Of a stretch of DNA of 64,000 bases, positions 8,390 to 17,600 are shown one piece after another. Under the pieces are notes generated by a model, which made no database searches, was not told the origin of the DNA, and saw nothing but the letters and a program-made list of their open reading frames with translations. Position 1 is the stretch's first letter, and every line of letters starts with the position of its first letter. The stretch lies in NCBI GenBank assembly GCA_963695085.1, contig CAVOFV010000003.1, positions 124,001 to 188,000 on the forward strand. Direction: 5' to 3'. The position numbers were made by a program, and so were the translations under genes. Source of the stretch: SG8-30 sp963695085 (lineage in GTDB: Bacteria > Pseudomonadota > Gammaproteobacteria > Steroidobacterales > Steroidobacteraceae).

Positions 8390-10005
8390 ATGAAAGGATA
8401 GCGGTAGTCCGTGGGCGGCACGAACGTCTCCTTGATGGTGCGCGGCGACACCCACCGCACCAGGTTGAGCACCGAGCCGGCCTTGTCGTTGGTGCCACTG
8501 GCACGCGCCCCACCGAACGGCTGCTGTCCCACGACGGCGCCGGTCGGCTTGTCGTTGAGGTAGAAATTTCCGGCCGCGTTACGCAGTGCGACGGTGGCCT
8601 CCACGAGCCGCGCGCGATCCTGCGCGAACACGCCGCCCGTGAGCGCATAGGGGCTGGTGCTGTCGACGAGGTCCAGCGTCGCCGACCAGTCCTTGTCCTG
8701 GTACACGTACACCGCCAGCACGGGCCCGAACAGTTCCTCGCGCATCAGGACGTGCTTCGGGTCCTGCACCTCGACCAGCGTCGGCTCGATGAACCAGCCC
8801 TCGCTGTCGTCGCAGCCACCGCCGGCGATCACCCTGGCCTGCGGGTCCTTGCGGGCCGGCACGACATGGCTTTCGATGCGCTTGAAGGCCTTCTTGTCGA
8901 TGACCGCCCCGACGAAGTTGCGGAAGTCGGCCGGGTCGCCCATGCGGATCTCGCCAAGCATGGCGACGACGCGCTCCTGCAGCGCCGGCCACAGCGAAGC
9001 AGGCACGTACGCGCGCGATGCCGCGCTGCACTTCTGCCCCTGGTACTCGTAGGCGCCGCGCACCATCGCGACCGCCAGCGCGTCCAGGTCGGCGCTGGCA
9101 TGCGCAACGATGAAGTCCTTGCCGCCCGTCTCACCGACCAGGCGCGGATAGCCGCGATAGCGATCGATGCGCTCGGCGACACCGCGCCACAACTGCTGGA
9201 AGACCGCGGTGGACCCGGTGAAGTGAATGCCTGCGAGGTGCGGATCGTCCAGCAGGCGCGCGGTCACCATGGACGACTCGCCGGGCACGAAGTTGATGAC
9301 GCCTGGCGGCAGGCCCGCTTCGCGCAGCAGGTCCATGAACAGCCAGTTGCTCAGCGCCGCCGTCGTCGCCGGCTTCCACAGCACCGCGTTGCCCATCAGT
9401 GCGGGCGCGGTCGGCAGGTTGCCGCCGATGGACGTGAAGTTGAACGGCGAGATGGCGTAGACGAATCCTTCCAGCGGCCGGTGGTCGAGCCTGTTCCAGA
9501 TGCCGGGAGCGGAGACCGGTTGCTCCGCGTACAGCCGCTCCGCGAAATGCACGTTGAATCGCAGGAAGTCGATCAGCTCGCAGGCCGCGTCGATCTCGGA
9601 CTGGAATGCGGTCTTGCTCTGCCCCAGCATCGTGGCGGCGTTGATCCGCGCGCGCCACGGGCCGGCCAGCAAGTCGGCCGCCTTGAGGAACACCGCGGCC
9701 CGATCCTCGAAGCGCCAGCGGGCCCAGTCGCGCTGCGCTTCGACCGCGGACTGCACGGCGCGCTCCAGGCCGGCCGCATCCACGCGGTGCGTGTGCGCAA
9801 TCACGTGCCGGTGCCGGTGCGGCATCGTGACCGGCACGGGCTTGCCGACCCGCACTTGCTGCGCGCCGATCAGCACCGGGATGTCGGCCACGGTCTGGCC
9901 CGCAGCCGCAACCGCTGCCTTGAGTGCGGCGCGTTCCGGACTGCCCGGGGCGTATTCGAGGATGGGTTCATTGTGCGGGACCGGAATCCTGAAGCTGCCG
10001 TTCAT
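8377..10005 (-). CDS. pruA: L-glutamate gamma-semialdehyde (1-pyrroline-5-carboxylate) dehydrogenase
   Basis: 542-residue stand-alone aldehyde dehydrogenase of the ALDH4A1 type, oxidising glutamate semialdehyde to glutamate with NAD in proline and arginine/ornithine catabolism. The N-terminus VPHNEPILEYAPGSPERA and the C-terminal TIKETFVPPTDYRYPFM are hallmarks of this family. Visible elements include the substrate/NAD region FTGSTAVFQQL, the catalytic Cys in QGQKCSAASRAYV, and LVGETGGKDFIVAH. Proteobacteria usually fuse this activity to proline dehydrogenase in PutA; here it is separate and no proline dehydrogenase is in the window. The divergent homospermidine synthase gene lies 166 bases upstream. 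The product could also serve ornithine or polyamine breakdown. Confidence 0.9.
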   Translation of the reverse strand: MNGSFRIPVPHNEPILEYAPGSPERAALKAAVAAAGQTVADIPVLIGAQQVRVGKPVPVTMPHRHRHVIAHTHRVDAAGLERAVQSAVEAQRDWARWRFEDRAAVFLKAADLLAGPWRARINAATMLGQSKTAFQSEIDAACELIDFLRFNVHFAERLYAEQPVSAPGIWNRLDHRPLEGFVYAISPFNFTSIGGNLPTAPALMGNAVLWKPATTAALSNWLFMDLLREAGLPPGVINFVPGESSMVTARLLDDPHLAGIHFTGSTAVFQQLWRGVAERIDRYRGYPRLVGETGGKDFIVAHASADLDALAVAMVRGAYEYQGQKCSAASRAYVPASLWPALQERVVAMLGEIRMGDPADFRNFVGAVIDKKAFKRIESHVVPARKDPQARVIAGGGCDDSEGWFIEPTLVEVQDPKHVLMREELFGPVLAVYVYQDKDWSATLDLVDSTSPYALTGGVFAQDRARLVEATVALRNAAGNFYLNDKPTGAVVGQQPFGGARASGTNDKAGSVLNLVRWVSPRTIKETFVPPTDYRYPFMAAE

Positions 10006-10171
10006 GGGTCTGTGCGCTCCTGTGCTGCGGTGCGGCTGCGCGGTTCCGCACCAGCCCGCCGCATGGGTAATTGTTGATTATAACTCGGCGCTTGCGCCGC
10101 ATGACGCGGACCGGCGCGGCGTACGACCCGGTATTGCTGCACACCGGGCGGTGCTCTGTTACGGTTCCCGC

Positions 10172-11606
10172 ATGGGCTCGCCGAAGATCAGGGCCGCGCG
10201 CCACCGCGGCCGCGTCGTCATGCTCGGCTGCGGCAGCATCGGCCAGGCGGCGCTGCCGCTGTTGCGCAACCATGTCGCCTTCGCCGAAGACGGACTCACT
10301 GTGCTGTCTTCCGACGAGCGCGGCCGCCGTCTCGCCGAAACGCATGGCGGCCGTTTCGTCCACTGCCACCTGAAACCCGCCTCCTGCCACCAGCAGCTGG
10401 CACGTTACCTCGCCGCGGGCGACCTGCTGCTCAACCTCTCGGTGGACGTGAGCAGCGTCGACCTGGTCGAGTGGTGTGCCGGCCACGGCGTGCTGTACGT
10501 CGACACCTCGATCGAGCCGTGGCCCGGCGTGTTCGACAACCCGATGCTGTCGATCCGCGACCGCACCAATTACCTTGCGCGCGACAGGATGCTGCGACTG
10601 GGCCGGAAGCTCGGGCCCGATGCGCCGACCGCGATCGTCGACCATGGCGCCAATCCGGGCCTCGTCTCGCATTTCCTGAAGCAGGCCCTGCTGGACCTGC
10701 GCGCCAAGCTGCGACCGCAGAGCCGCCGTCCGGCCCGGGCCGAGGACTGGGCAACGCTGGCGCGCGACCTGGGCGTCAAGGTCGTGCAGATCTCCGAGCG
10801 GGACACGCAGGTGGCGCGACGCCCGAAACGGCCGGGCGAGTTCGTCAACACCTGGTCGATCGACGGCTTCGTCGACGAACTGATGCAGCCCGCCGAACTG
10901 TCGCTCGGCACCGCCGAGCCGAGGCGACCGCCCGGTTCGCACTGGCACCGCCGCGGTTCCGGAACCGTCTACCTGCGCCGCCCGGGAGGTGCCACCTATG
11001 CGCGCAGCTGGCTGCCCTCACTCGGCGGCTATCAGGGACTGCTGATGACGCACGACGAGGTGTTCTCCATTGCCGACCACCTGTCGCTGAAGGGCCCGCG
11101 CGGTTTCGATTACCGGCCGTCCGTCATGTTCGTCTACCACCCCTGCGACGACGCGCTGCTGTCGGCGATCGAACTCGAGGGTCGCGGGTGGCAGATGCCG
11201 CCGGCGCGACGGGTCCTCACCCGCGAAATCGTCGACGGCATGGACGAACTCGGCGTGCTGGTCGCGGGCCACGCCCGCAATGCCTACTGGTACGGATCGC
11301 AGTTGTCGATCGAGGAGGCGCGCCGGCACGTGCCGCATGCCAACGCCACCAGCATCCAGGTCGCCGCCGGCGCGACTGGCCGCCGCCGTGTGGGCGATCC
11401 GCCACCCGCGGCGGGGCATCCTGGAGCCGGACGACCTCGATTTCGAGGAATGCCTGGCCGTGGCGAGTCCCTACCTCGGGTCGCTGGTGGGCGCATTCAC
11501 CGACTGGACGCCGCTGCAGGGCCGCGGGCAGCTCTACGACGAGGGCCTCGACACGGACCATCCGTGGCAGCTGAAGAACATCCGCGCCCGGCAGTGGAAG
11601 GCATGA
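10172..11606 (+). pseudogene. hss: Homospermidine synthase, one-base frameshift near 11375
   Basis: Saccharopine-dehydrogenase-like NAD-binding enzyme that condenses putrescine units to homospermidine. ATG 10172 gives MGSPKIRAARHRG followed by the Rossmann motif MLGCGSIGQAALPLL; later come DTSIEPWPG and VDHGANPGLVSHF. After NATSIQVAAG the frame breaks: dropping the A at 11375 restores ALAAAVWAIRHPRRG and continues through EPDDLDFEECLAVASPYLG and FTDWTPLQG to the stop at 11604-11606. The restored protein has 477 residues, matching the normal size of the family, so everything except one base is intact. That favours a sequencing or assembly indel over real decay. Polyamine context: a polyamine permease end at 1 kb and agmatine deiminase at 54 kb. 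Confidence 0.8.
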
Positions 11607-11638
11607 AGGCTGCGTTGGCGGCCCTCGCTGGCCGCAGA

Positions 11639-12058
11639 TCAATGGTCGCCCGCCGCCTTCCCCTGTTCGACGAGCCAGCGGTGCAGCCACGCATCGTGGG
11701 TCCGGAAGTGCTCGCCGAACCACGCTGACATGCGCGCCGACAGCGCGGCCGCCTCGTAGCGGCCGGTTTCGTACAGTTCGTCCAGGATCCCGGCAATTTC
11801 GTCCAGCAGCTGCTCGTGATCGGCCTTGTGGGCCGCGTAGCCGGCGTACCTGAGCTGCGCCATGTTCTTTTCCTCCAGCGCGAAGTGAGCGCCGATCCGC
11901 GCGTTGATCTCACCGAGCGCGGCCGCGATGACCTCGACGCTGTCTCCCTGCAGCGCTTCCTCATGCAGCGCGTTGATCAGCACGATCATCGCGCGGTGCT
12001 CATGGTCCACTTCGGCGATGCCGATGCGGAAATCGTCGCGCCATTCCATCAGGCTCAT
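11639..12058 (-). CDS. Bacteriohemerythrin
   Basis: 139-residue single-domain hemerythrin with all expected di-iron ligands: His21 (VDHEHRAM), His58 and Glu62 (AHFALEEKNM), His77 and His81 (HKADHEQ), His117 and Asp122 (HFRTHDAW). The domain binds O2 and can bind NO reversibly. ATG 12058 begins MSLMEWRDDF, 30 bases after the stop of the cytochrome b/ferredoxin fusion gene and in the same direction, so it is probably the last gene of the NorSY-like operon. In that setting a role in NO or O2 buffering is plausible but unproven. It converges with hss. Confidence 0.9.
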   Translation of the reverse strand: MSLMEWRDDFRIGIAEVDHEHRAMIVLINALHEEALQGDSVEVIAAALGEINARIGAHFALEEKNMAQLRYAGYAAHKADHEQLLDEIAGILDELYETGRYEAAALSARMSAWFGEHFRTHDAWLHRWLVEQGKAAGDH

Positions 12059-12087
12059 GTCGGGCTCCGTTGTTCGCCAGGAATCGC

Positions 12088-14157
12088 TCAGCGAAACGTG
12101 AATCCGGTGCGCTGCTTGAAATCGATCACCAGACTCTGCTCCGGGACGAGCTGGACATCGCGCGTCGCCACGTAGTCGAAGCCCGCCGGCGCGCCCGTGT
12201 CGCGCATGCGAACCGTGATGCTTTGCGGTCCGGCCGGCACGTCGAAACGCTCGTAGAAGGCCACCGGCCCATCCTTCCACAGCCCTGCCGCCTCGTGCGT
12301 GCCCCGATACTCGATCTGACCATTGCGCTCGAGTTCGAGGTAGACGGGCCAGCGTGCGCGCGGGCAGCCCACCTCGCGCCGCATGTTCGGCTTGAGCGTC
12401 GCGAGTTCCGCCGGCGTCAGTTTCTTGCAGGCCACGACTTTTGGCGCGGCATGACTGAAGGACAGGCGCACGACGGCCGTCGCCGGCTCCAGCTGGCGCC
12501 ATGACGGGTAGGTGGCAAACGCCGCAATCGGAATGCAGACGGCGACACCGGCAACGCCCTGCGCCAGCCAGCGCAGCGGCGCCGGCCATCCGCCACCGGT
12601 CCGTCGCCAGGCGCGGCCCTTGCCGGGGGACCGCCCCCCGGCGAGCGGTGGCAGCCGTTCCAGCTGCCGGCGGAAGCCCTCCAGGTCCGCCGCACGCGCC
12701 CCCGCTTCGCCGCCACCACGCCAGGATACCGCGACGCGCCCGCGGGGCACGCGCTCGCGCAGCCAGGGATCGCGCTCGCCGGCGATTCGCTGCTCGACCC
12801 ATTGGTCGCCCAGCCGCTCGTAGCAGTTCCTTTCGGCACAGCCCGCGAAGACGACGCCATCCACCAGTTTGCGCGTCAGCGCCCAGTCGACGAACGACGG
12901 CGGGATCATGCCGACGCAAGGCACTGAGATCGTGGCGGTCCCGTCGGCGGCAGCTCCGATTGGCGCGCCGTGCCCGCAACTGAACGCCAGTACGCGGCGA
13001 TCGCCGTCGAGGCCCCTGGTCGCCGCTTCGATCTCGCTGCGCAGCGCGTCCAGGCGCCGGCCAGGCAACTCGATGCCGGCCACGAACGACGATGCGCGCC
13101 TAAACGGGGTGGCGGTCGGGCAGGCACCGACGCACAGGCCGCAGGCCATGCACTGGGCCGGATCCACGGCGGCCTGCTGGTCGTAGGCCCGGCCATCGCT
13201 GCGGCGCACCAGCGTGATCGCGCCGAAAGGGCAATCGGCGAAGCAGCGGCCGCAGCCGTTGCAGTTCTCCAGGTCAACGACGGCCGCCGCCGGCGTCTTC
13301 CTGGGCGGCAGCCACGGCAACAGCACCAGCAACAGCAACAGCACCGCGCCGGTGATCCATACCTCGGCCGCGCCAAGACGCTGGATGACCGGGTACGCGG
13401 CCAGGTAGTACCAGTCGAGGCCCACGGTGGCCGGCACCCGGTCCAGGTCCGCCGGCGCCTGGCTCAGCGCCGGCCACGCGAGCGACAGCACCGTCAGCGC
13501 CGTCAGCACCATCACGCCGAGTCCGCGGGCGGGGTTCAGCTGGGCCCGCGCGTGGCGCTGGATATGGACCCACATGAACAGCAGCATCAGCAACGGCGCG
13601 GCGATGTGCACGTAAGCCATCAACGTGAAGAAGCGGCTGGACAACGCGGGAGCATTGAGGAAGTTCCTGGCCAGTGACTGACCGAATACAGGTAGCGCGT
13701 CCAGCCACTCGCTGGACACCACCGCCACGTATTGCGCCAGCACGTCCCACACCAGCCAGTAGCCGGTGATGCCGCAGACGTAGATGAACAGCAGCAGCAG
13801 CAGGCCGGTGACCCATGCGAACCAGCGGTTGCCGCGCATGCGGTCGAGCGAATACTCGCGCAGCAGGTGCACGACGGCCACGATCACCAGCGCGTCCGAC
13901 GCATAGCGGTGCAGGCTGCGCATCACTCCGCCTGCCCACCATTGGCCGTGGGTGATCGCCTCGAGCGACTCGTAGGCGCGCGTTACGCCGGTGTCGAAGA
14001 ACACGTACAGGTAGATGCCGCTGACCGCGATGATCCAGAACAGGAACCAGCCCAGGGCCCCGAGCTGCTGCAGCGGATTCCAGGCCGCCGGGAACACTCG
14101 AGCGCAGAGTGCCTCCAGCGCCGCAAAGGCCTTTCGCAGCACCCGCTTCGGCGTCAC
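12088..14157 (-). CDS. Cytochrome b - 2x[4Fe-4S] ferredoxin - MvhD-like fusion protein
   Basis: 689-residue multi-domain membrane electron carrier. Residues 1-280 are a cytochrome b module with two bis-His heme sites spaced as in bc/b6f complexes (His83/His97 and His184/His198, each pair 14 apart). A ferredoxin segment follows with two cysteine quartets (299-302-305-309 and 336-339-342-346). Residues about 385-450 resemble MvhD/HdrA iron-sulfur domains with Cys394, Cys414, Cys440 and Cys445 (VPCVGMIPP; FAGCAERNCYERLG). A late hydrophobic helix near 530-548 precedes a beta-rich tail. It starts at GTG 14157, overlapping the SCO1 stop as GTGA. It may pass electrons from quinol or a soluble donor to the oxidase-like complex; the direction is unknown. 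Confidence 0.8.
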   Translation of the reverse strand: MTPKRVLRKAFAALEALCARVFPAAWNPLQQLGALGWFLFWIIAVSGIYLYVFFDTGVTRAYESLEAITHGQWWAGGVMRSLHRYASDALVIVAVVHLLREYSLDRMRGNRWFAWVTGLLLLLFIYVCGITGYWLVWDVLAQYVAVVSSEWLDALPVFGQSLARNFLNAPALSSRFFTLMAYVHIAAPLLMLLFMWVHIQRHARAQLNPARGLGVMVLTALTVLSLAWPALSQAPADLDRVPATVGLDWYYLAAYPVIQRLGAAEVWITGAVLLLLLVLLPWLPPRKTPAAAVVDLENCNGCGRCFADCPFGAITLVRRSDGRAYDQQAAVDPAQCMACGLCVGACPTATPFRRASSFVAGIELPGRRLDALRSEIEAATRGLDGDRRVLAFSCGHGAPIGAAADGTATISVPCVGMIPPSFVDWALTRKLVDGVVFAGCAERNCYERLGDQWVEQRIAGERDPWLRERVPRGRVAVSWRGGGEAGARAADLEGFRRQLERLPPLAGGRSPGKGRAWRRTGGGWPAPLRWLAQGVAGVAVCIPIAAFATYPSWRQLEPATAVVRLSFSHAAPKVVACKKLTPAELATLKPNMRREVGCPRARWPVYLELERNGQIEYRGTHEAAGLWKDGPVAFYERFDVPAGPQSITVRMRDTGAPAGFDYVATRDVQLVPEQSLVIDFKQRTGFTFR

Positions 14158-14981
14158 GAAGCGTGCGGTCCGCGCGCCTGTGCCCGCCAGGAACGCCAGA
14201 TGAACACGGCAACGCCGCCAAGGCAGAACACGCCGATGGCGAAACTGAGGAAGATCGAATAGTCGAACCGGTATCGCCCGCTCTTGGCGTCGAAGACCGT
14301 GCAGAACAGCCGCACCTGTTCGACGACCGAGCCGAACGTGTCCTCCTCGAACCGCTGCCCCAGGACCAGTTTCTTGAGGGGGTCCACCAGCAGCGGCGTG
14401 TCGAACTGCTGGCCGTAGACCTGCCGGTACACGCGCCCGTCGCGGTCGACGATCGTCGCCTGGATCATGTGATCGAAACCGCCCACGGCCGGCGCATGAC
14501 TGAATCCGATCACCGCCAGCAGCCGTGCCATCGTCGCGGCATCGCCACTGGCGAACACCCACTGCGGCGTGTCGATGCCGCGCTGCCGAGCATAGGCCCG
14601 CATCCGCTCGGGCGTATCGTTGGCGGTATCGAACCCGACCGTCAGCACCGCAAACGCCGCTTCCCCCACCACCACGGATGCGACTTCGCTGACGCTCTTG
14701 AGCCAGGTCGTCGTGGTCGGGCAGATGTGGTAGCAACTGGTGTAGATCGGGCTGATGACCAGCGGCCGGCCGCGGAAGTCGGCCAGTGACAACGGCTGGC
14801 CGTGCTGGTCGGTGAAGCGCAGCGCCGGCAACGGCCGGCCGATGGCGGCCTGGCTGGCCGCCAGCGCGGTGCCCGCCTCGAACGCCGCCGGCTGGATGTC
14901 TGCGTCGGCCGGCTGCGCCGCCGATGCGATGGCGGCCGCCACGCACAGTGGCGCGGCCAGCCACCCCGCCCGGCGGTTCAT
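14154..14981 (-). CDS. SCO1/SenC family copper chaperone
   Basis: 275-residue thioredoxin-fold protein with an N-terminal signal sequence (MNRRAGWLAAPLCVAAAIASA) and a C-terminal membrane helix (FLSFAIGVFCLGGVAVFIW). The copper-binding C-x-x-x-C is present in TSCYHICPTTTTW and a later conserved His lies in GGFDHMIQ. SCO proteins load copper into the CuA site of oxidase subunit II, fitting the CuA subunit encoded three genes upstream. ATG 14981 overlaps the heme O synthase stop as ATGA and its own stop overlaps the next start as GTGA, so translation is coupled. The name senC is used for the same gene in NorSY clusters. Confidence 0.88.
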   Translation of the reverse strand: MNRRAGWLAAPLCVAAAIASAAQPADADIQPAAFEAGTALAASQAAIGRPLPALRFTDQHGQPLSLADFRGRPLVISPIYTSCYHICPTTTTWLKSVSEVASVVVGEAAFAVLTVGFDTANDTPERMRAYARQRGIDTPQWVFASGDAATMARLLAVIGFSHAPAVGGFDHMIQATIVDRDGRVYRQVYGQQFDTPLLVDPLKKLVLGQRFEEDTFGSVVEQVRLFCTVFDAKSGRYRFDYSIFLSFAIGVFCLGGVAVFIWRSWRAQARGPHAS

Positions 14982-15859
14982 GCGATCAGCCGGCCGCTCA
15001 GTGCGCCGTCGGCGATCGCTCCGATCAGCAGCAGGCTGAGTTGCACCAGCGAGGCCCTGAAGTTGGCTATCGCCATGTCGCGGTTCGGGCGACGGACCAG
15101 CAGCACGCTGCGGTACAGGAAGTACGCACCGCCTGCGCCGGCGCACACGCCGTATACCGGGCCGAGGCCGGTGAATGCCGGCACGATCGTCAGCGCCACC
15201 AGCACGCTGGTGTGCGCCAGGATCACCCACGCCGTCGTCTGCAACGAGGTCACCGCGGGCAGCATCGGCACGCCGGCCGCCACGTAGTCGCTGCGGTTGT
15301 AGAGCGCCAGGCTCCAGAAATGCGGTGGCGTCCAGAAGAACATCGCGATGGCCAGCAGCGCCGGCTCGAGCGCCAGCGCCGGATCCACGGCCATGGCGCC
15401 CGCCAGCAGCGCAAACGTGCCGGCGAAGCCGCCAAACACGATGTTGAGCCAGGTGCGGCGCTTGAGCCACAGCGTGTAGACGACGCCGTAGGTCAGCGCG
15501 CCGAGCAGCACCTGCGATGCCGCCGCGAGATTCGTTGCCCAGGCGGCCAGCGCCACCGAGGACAGCAGCAACAGCACGATGATGGCCAGCCAGTGCACGC
15601 CCGGCGTCAATTCCCCGGTCACGAACGGTCGCTGCCGGGTGCGCAGCATGCCCGCATCGAGGTCGCGCTCTGCGTACTGGTTGAACGCGCCGGCACTGGC
15701 CGAGGACATGAGTACGGCCAGCGCGAGCAGCGCCAGCTGCCAGGCCGGCAGCCCGGTCCCGGGCGTGACGGCCGCGCCGGCAATCATGGCCAGCGCGATC
15801 TCGGCGCCGATGCGCAGCTTGAAGACGGACGCGACGGTACGCACCTTCTGCAGGCTCAT
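14978..15859 (-). CDS. cyoE: Protoheme IX farnesyltransferase (heme O synthase)
   Basis: 293-residue polytopic UbiA-family prenyltransferase that adds a farnesyl group to heme b. The first Asp-rich site is AFNQYAERDLDAGMLRTRQR; the second is around LYNRSDYVAAGVPML. About eight membrane helices are visible. I choose ATG 15859 (MSLQKVRTVAS); a TTG at 15901 would add 14 Gly-rich residues. Placement directly after heme-copper subunit I implies the enzyme uses heme O or A rather than only heme b. The stop overlaps the SCO1 start (ATGA). No CtaA heme A synthase is present nearby, so heme O is the simpler product. Confidence 0.9.
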   Translation of the reverse strand: MSLQKVRTVASVFKLRIGAEIALAMIAGAAVTPGTGLPAWQLALLALAVLMSSASAGAFNQYAERDLDAGMLRTRQRPFVTGELTPGVHWLAIIVLLLLSSVALAAWATNLAAASQVLLGALTYGVVYTLWLKRRTWLNIVFGGFAGTFALLAGAMAVDPALALEPALLAIAMFFWTPPHFWSLALYNRSDYVAAGVPMLPAVTSLQTTAWVILAHTSVLVALTIVPAFTGLGPVYGVCAGAGGAYFLYRSVLLVRRPNRDMAIANFRASLVQLSLLLIGAIADGALSGRLIA

Positions 15860-15908
15860 GCCACCGCCACCGTCATTGCGTACCGACGTTTCCAGTCCCA
15901 AGGCGCCC

Positions 15909-17591
15909 TCATCTCATCGGCCAGATCTCGGAGAGATACTTCCAGTTGACGAAGTAGTACAGCACGAACGCGGTGAAGAATACCGCGACCAGCACCAGCG
16001 TGCCCGGCACGCGCCAGGTGCCCGCATTGCCGTAGGTCGCGACCGCCGAGCCGCCGGCCGGCGCAGCCAGCTCGATCTTGCCGGTTACGCGCTTGCCGAA
16101 GAACACCGAGGCCACGACGACGACAATATACATGAGGCCACCAAGGGCCGCGGCAATCGCGGACAGGCCGTTGAGGGCCAGCATCAGGAACGCCGCAGGC
16201 GGGTAGCTGAAGTCGAACGGCGCGTCGGCAAAAGTGATGTCCCAGTGCCGTCTGGCGACACCGAGCGTGCCCGCGCCCATCATGAACAGCGAAATGCCCG
16301 CCACGCCGAGCCCGAACACGTAGGGCTGCAGCTTCGCCATGGTCGGGAAGCGGATTTCCCTCTGGAATATCAACGGGATGAGCAGGTACGTCATGGCCAT
16401 GAAGGCCAGTGTCGTTCCCGCCACCACGGTGCCGTGGAAGTGTCCCGGCACGTACAGCGTGTTGTGGATGATGATGTTGATCTGCTCGGCCCCCATCACC
16501 ACCCCGGAAATGCCGCCCAGGAAGCCGAACATGACCAGCGACATGAACATGCCGGAGAAAGCCGGGTTGCCCCAGGGCGCCTTGCGCAGCCACTCGAACA
16601 TGCCCTTGTTGAAGCCTCGCTTGCGCTGCGCCGCCTCGATCGCGCCCGGCACCGACAGGCCGTGGATCATGCTGCCGAGCACCGCCAGGTACATCGCATA
16701 GCTGGTGTTGAAGATCTTCCACTCGGAGCTCAGGCCCGGCTCGACCAGCAGGTGGTGCGCACTGGCCAGCTGCAGGAACAGGATGTACATCAGGAACGCC
16801 AGCCGGCTGACCTTCTCGGAGAGCGGCTGCGCGCCGAACACCATCGCCGCGATCGCGTACCACACCGCCACGTGCGCCGAGACGTTGATCTGCTGCGAGG
16901 AATGACCCATCGCCCACCAGACCAGCTTGTACATCAGCGGATCGATGGTGCTGATGAGCCCCAGCGACCACAGCCAGGTCGGGATCAGGATGATCGCGCC
17001 CGAGGCCAGCGTGAACACCGCAATGATCGCGGCGGTCATCGCGCCGAAGGTCACGAGCGGGATCGAGCCCTGGTAGGTCTTTTCCTCACGGGCAATCACC
17101 AGCGTGCCGAAGAAGATCCCGCAGACCATCAGTGCGCCGACCGCGAACAGGATCAGGCCCAGGTAGAAGTGCTGCGCGGCCATCATCGGCGGGTACGACG
17201 TGAACATCACGCTCGACTCGCCCTGCAGCACCGAGACGTTGGTAAGCAGGCCGCCGCCCACCATCAGGCCGAACGCGACCCAGCCCAGCTTTGGCGCCGC
17301 CACCCTCGAGTTCAGCAATACGGCGGACGCAAAGTACAGGATCGCCATCTCGAAGAAGATGATCCACAACAGCAGCACGTCCAGGCCGTGCGCCGTCAGG
17401 GCCAGGTAGAACCAGTCCGCCGGCAGCAGGTGCACGGCCGGCCAGCGGGTCAGCGCGACGCCGAGGCCGAACAGGCCGCCCAGCGCCAGGAAGACGACCG
17501 CCGCGACCGCGTTGGCCTTGATCAGCGCCTGCGCGTTCAGATCGACCTTGAGCCCGGTCGTGGGGCAGGTACGGAATAGTCCGGTAGTCAT
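15909..17591 (-). CDS. Heme-copper oxidoreductase subunit I lacking the active-site Tyr; probable NorY-type NO reductase
   Basis: 560-residue, about 13-helix catalytic subunit related to B-type (ba3-like) enzymes. All six metal-binding histidines are present: His68 (LTAHGLDVLL) and His386 for low-spin heme, His384 for the catalytic heme (VPGHFHGTVV), and His230, His279 and His280 for CuB (WWAMGH; ASAHHLLVEPG). Oxygen reductases have His-Pro-x-x-Tyr after the first CuB ligand; here it reads GHSSQQIN, so the cross-linked Tyr position is Gln234. The Glu-rich NorB signature is also absent. Together with the CuA subunit and SenC this fits the NorSY (sNOR) class of NO reductase better than an O2 reductase. 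Electrons come through CuA. It would be annotated as cytochrome c oxidase subunit I by homology. Confidence 0.82.
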   Translation of the reverse strand: MTTGLFRTCPTTGLKVDLNAQALIKANAVAAVVFLALGGLFGLGVALTRWPAVHLLPADWFYLALTAHGLDVLLLWIIFFEMAILYFASAVLLNSRVAAPKLGWVAFGLMVGGGLLTNVSVLQGESSVMFTSYPPMMAAQHFYLGLILFAVGALMVCGIFFGTLVIAREEKTYQGSIPLVTFGAMTAAIIAVFTLASGAIILIPTWLWSLGLISTIDPLMYKLVWWAMGHSSQQINVSAHVAVWYAIAAMVFGAQPLSEKVSRLAFLMYILFLQLASAHHLLVEPGLSSEWKIFNTSYAMYLAVLGSMIHGLSVPGAIEAAQRKRGFNKGMFEWLRKAPWGNPAFSGMFMSLVMFGFLGGISGVVMGAEQINIIIHNTLYVPGHFHGTVVAGTTLAFMAMTYLLIPLIFQREIRFPTMAKLQPYVFGLGVAGISLFMMGAGTLGVARRHWDITFADAPFDFSYPPAAFLMLALNGLSAIAAALGGLMYIVVVVASVFFGKRVTGKIELAAPAGGSAVATYGNAGTWRVPGTLVLVAVFFTAFVLYYFVNWKYLSEIWPMR

Positions 17592-17600
17592 GTCAGGTCC

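Noticed and set aside
7465..10077. 870-codon plus-strand frame running through fecR-like and pruA genes
   Set aside because: It is out of frame with fecR and antisense to pruA, both of which have strong family motifs.
12116..12129. TTGAA-ATCG-ATCAC, an FNR-box-like sequence
   Set aside because: Two mismatches and it lies inside the 3-prime coding part of the cytochrome b fusion gene; the hemerythrin gene downstream starts too close for it to act as a normal promoter site.
13320..13350. CAG/CAA-rich repeat-like tract
   Set aside because: It encodes a run of Leu codons of a membrane helix on the minus strand; it is not a repeat element.
15860..15901. In-frame TTG extension of heme O synthase
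   Set aside because: It adds a Gly-rich stretch not expected in the family; ATG 15859 gives the usual N-terminus.
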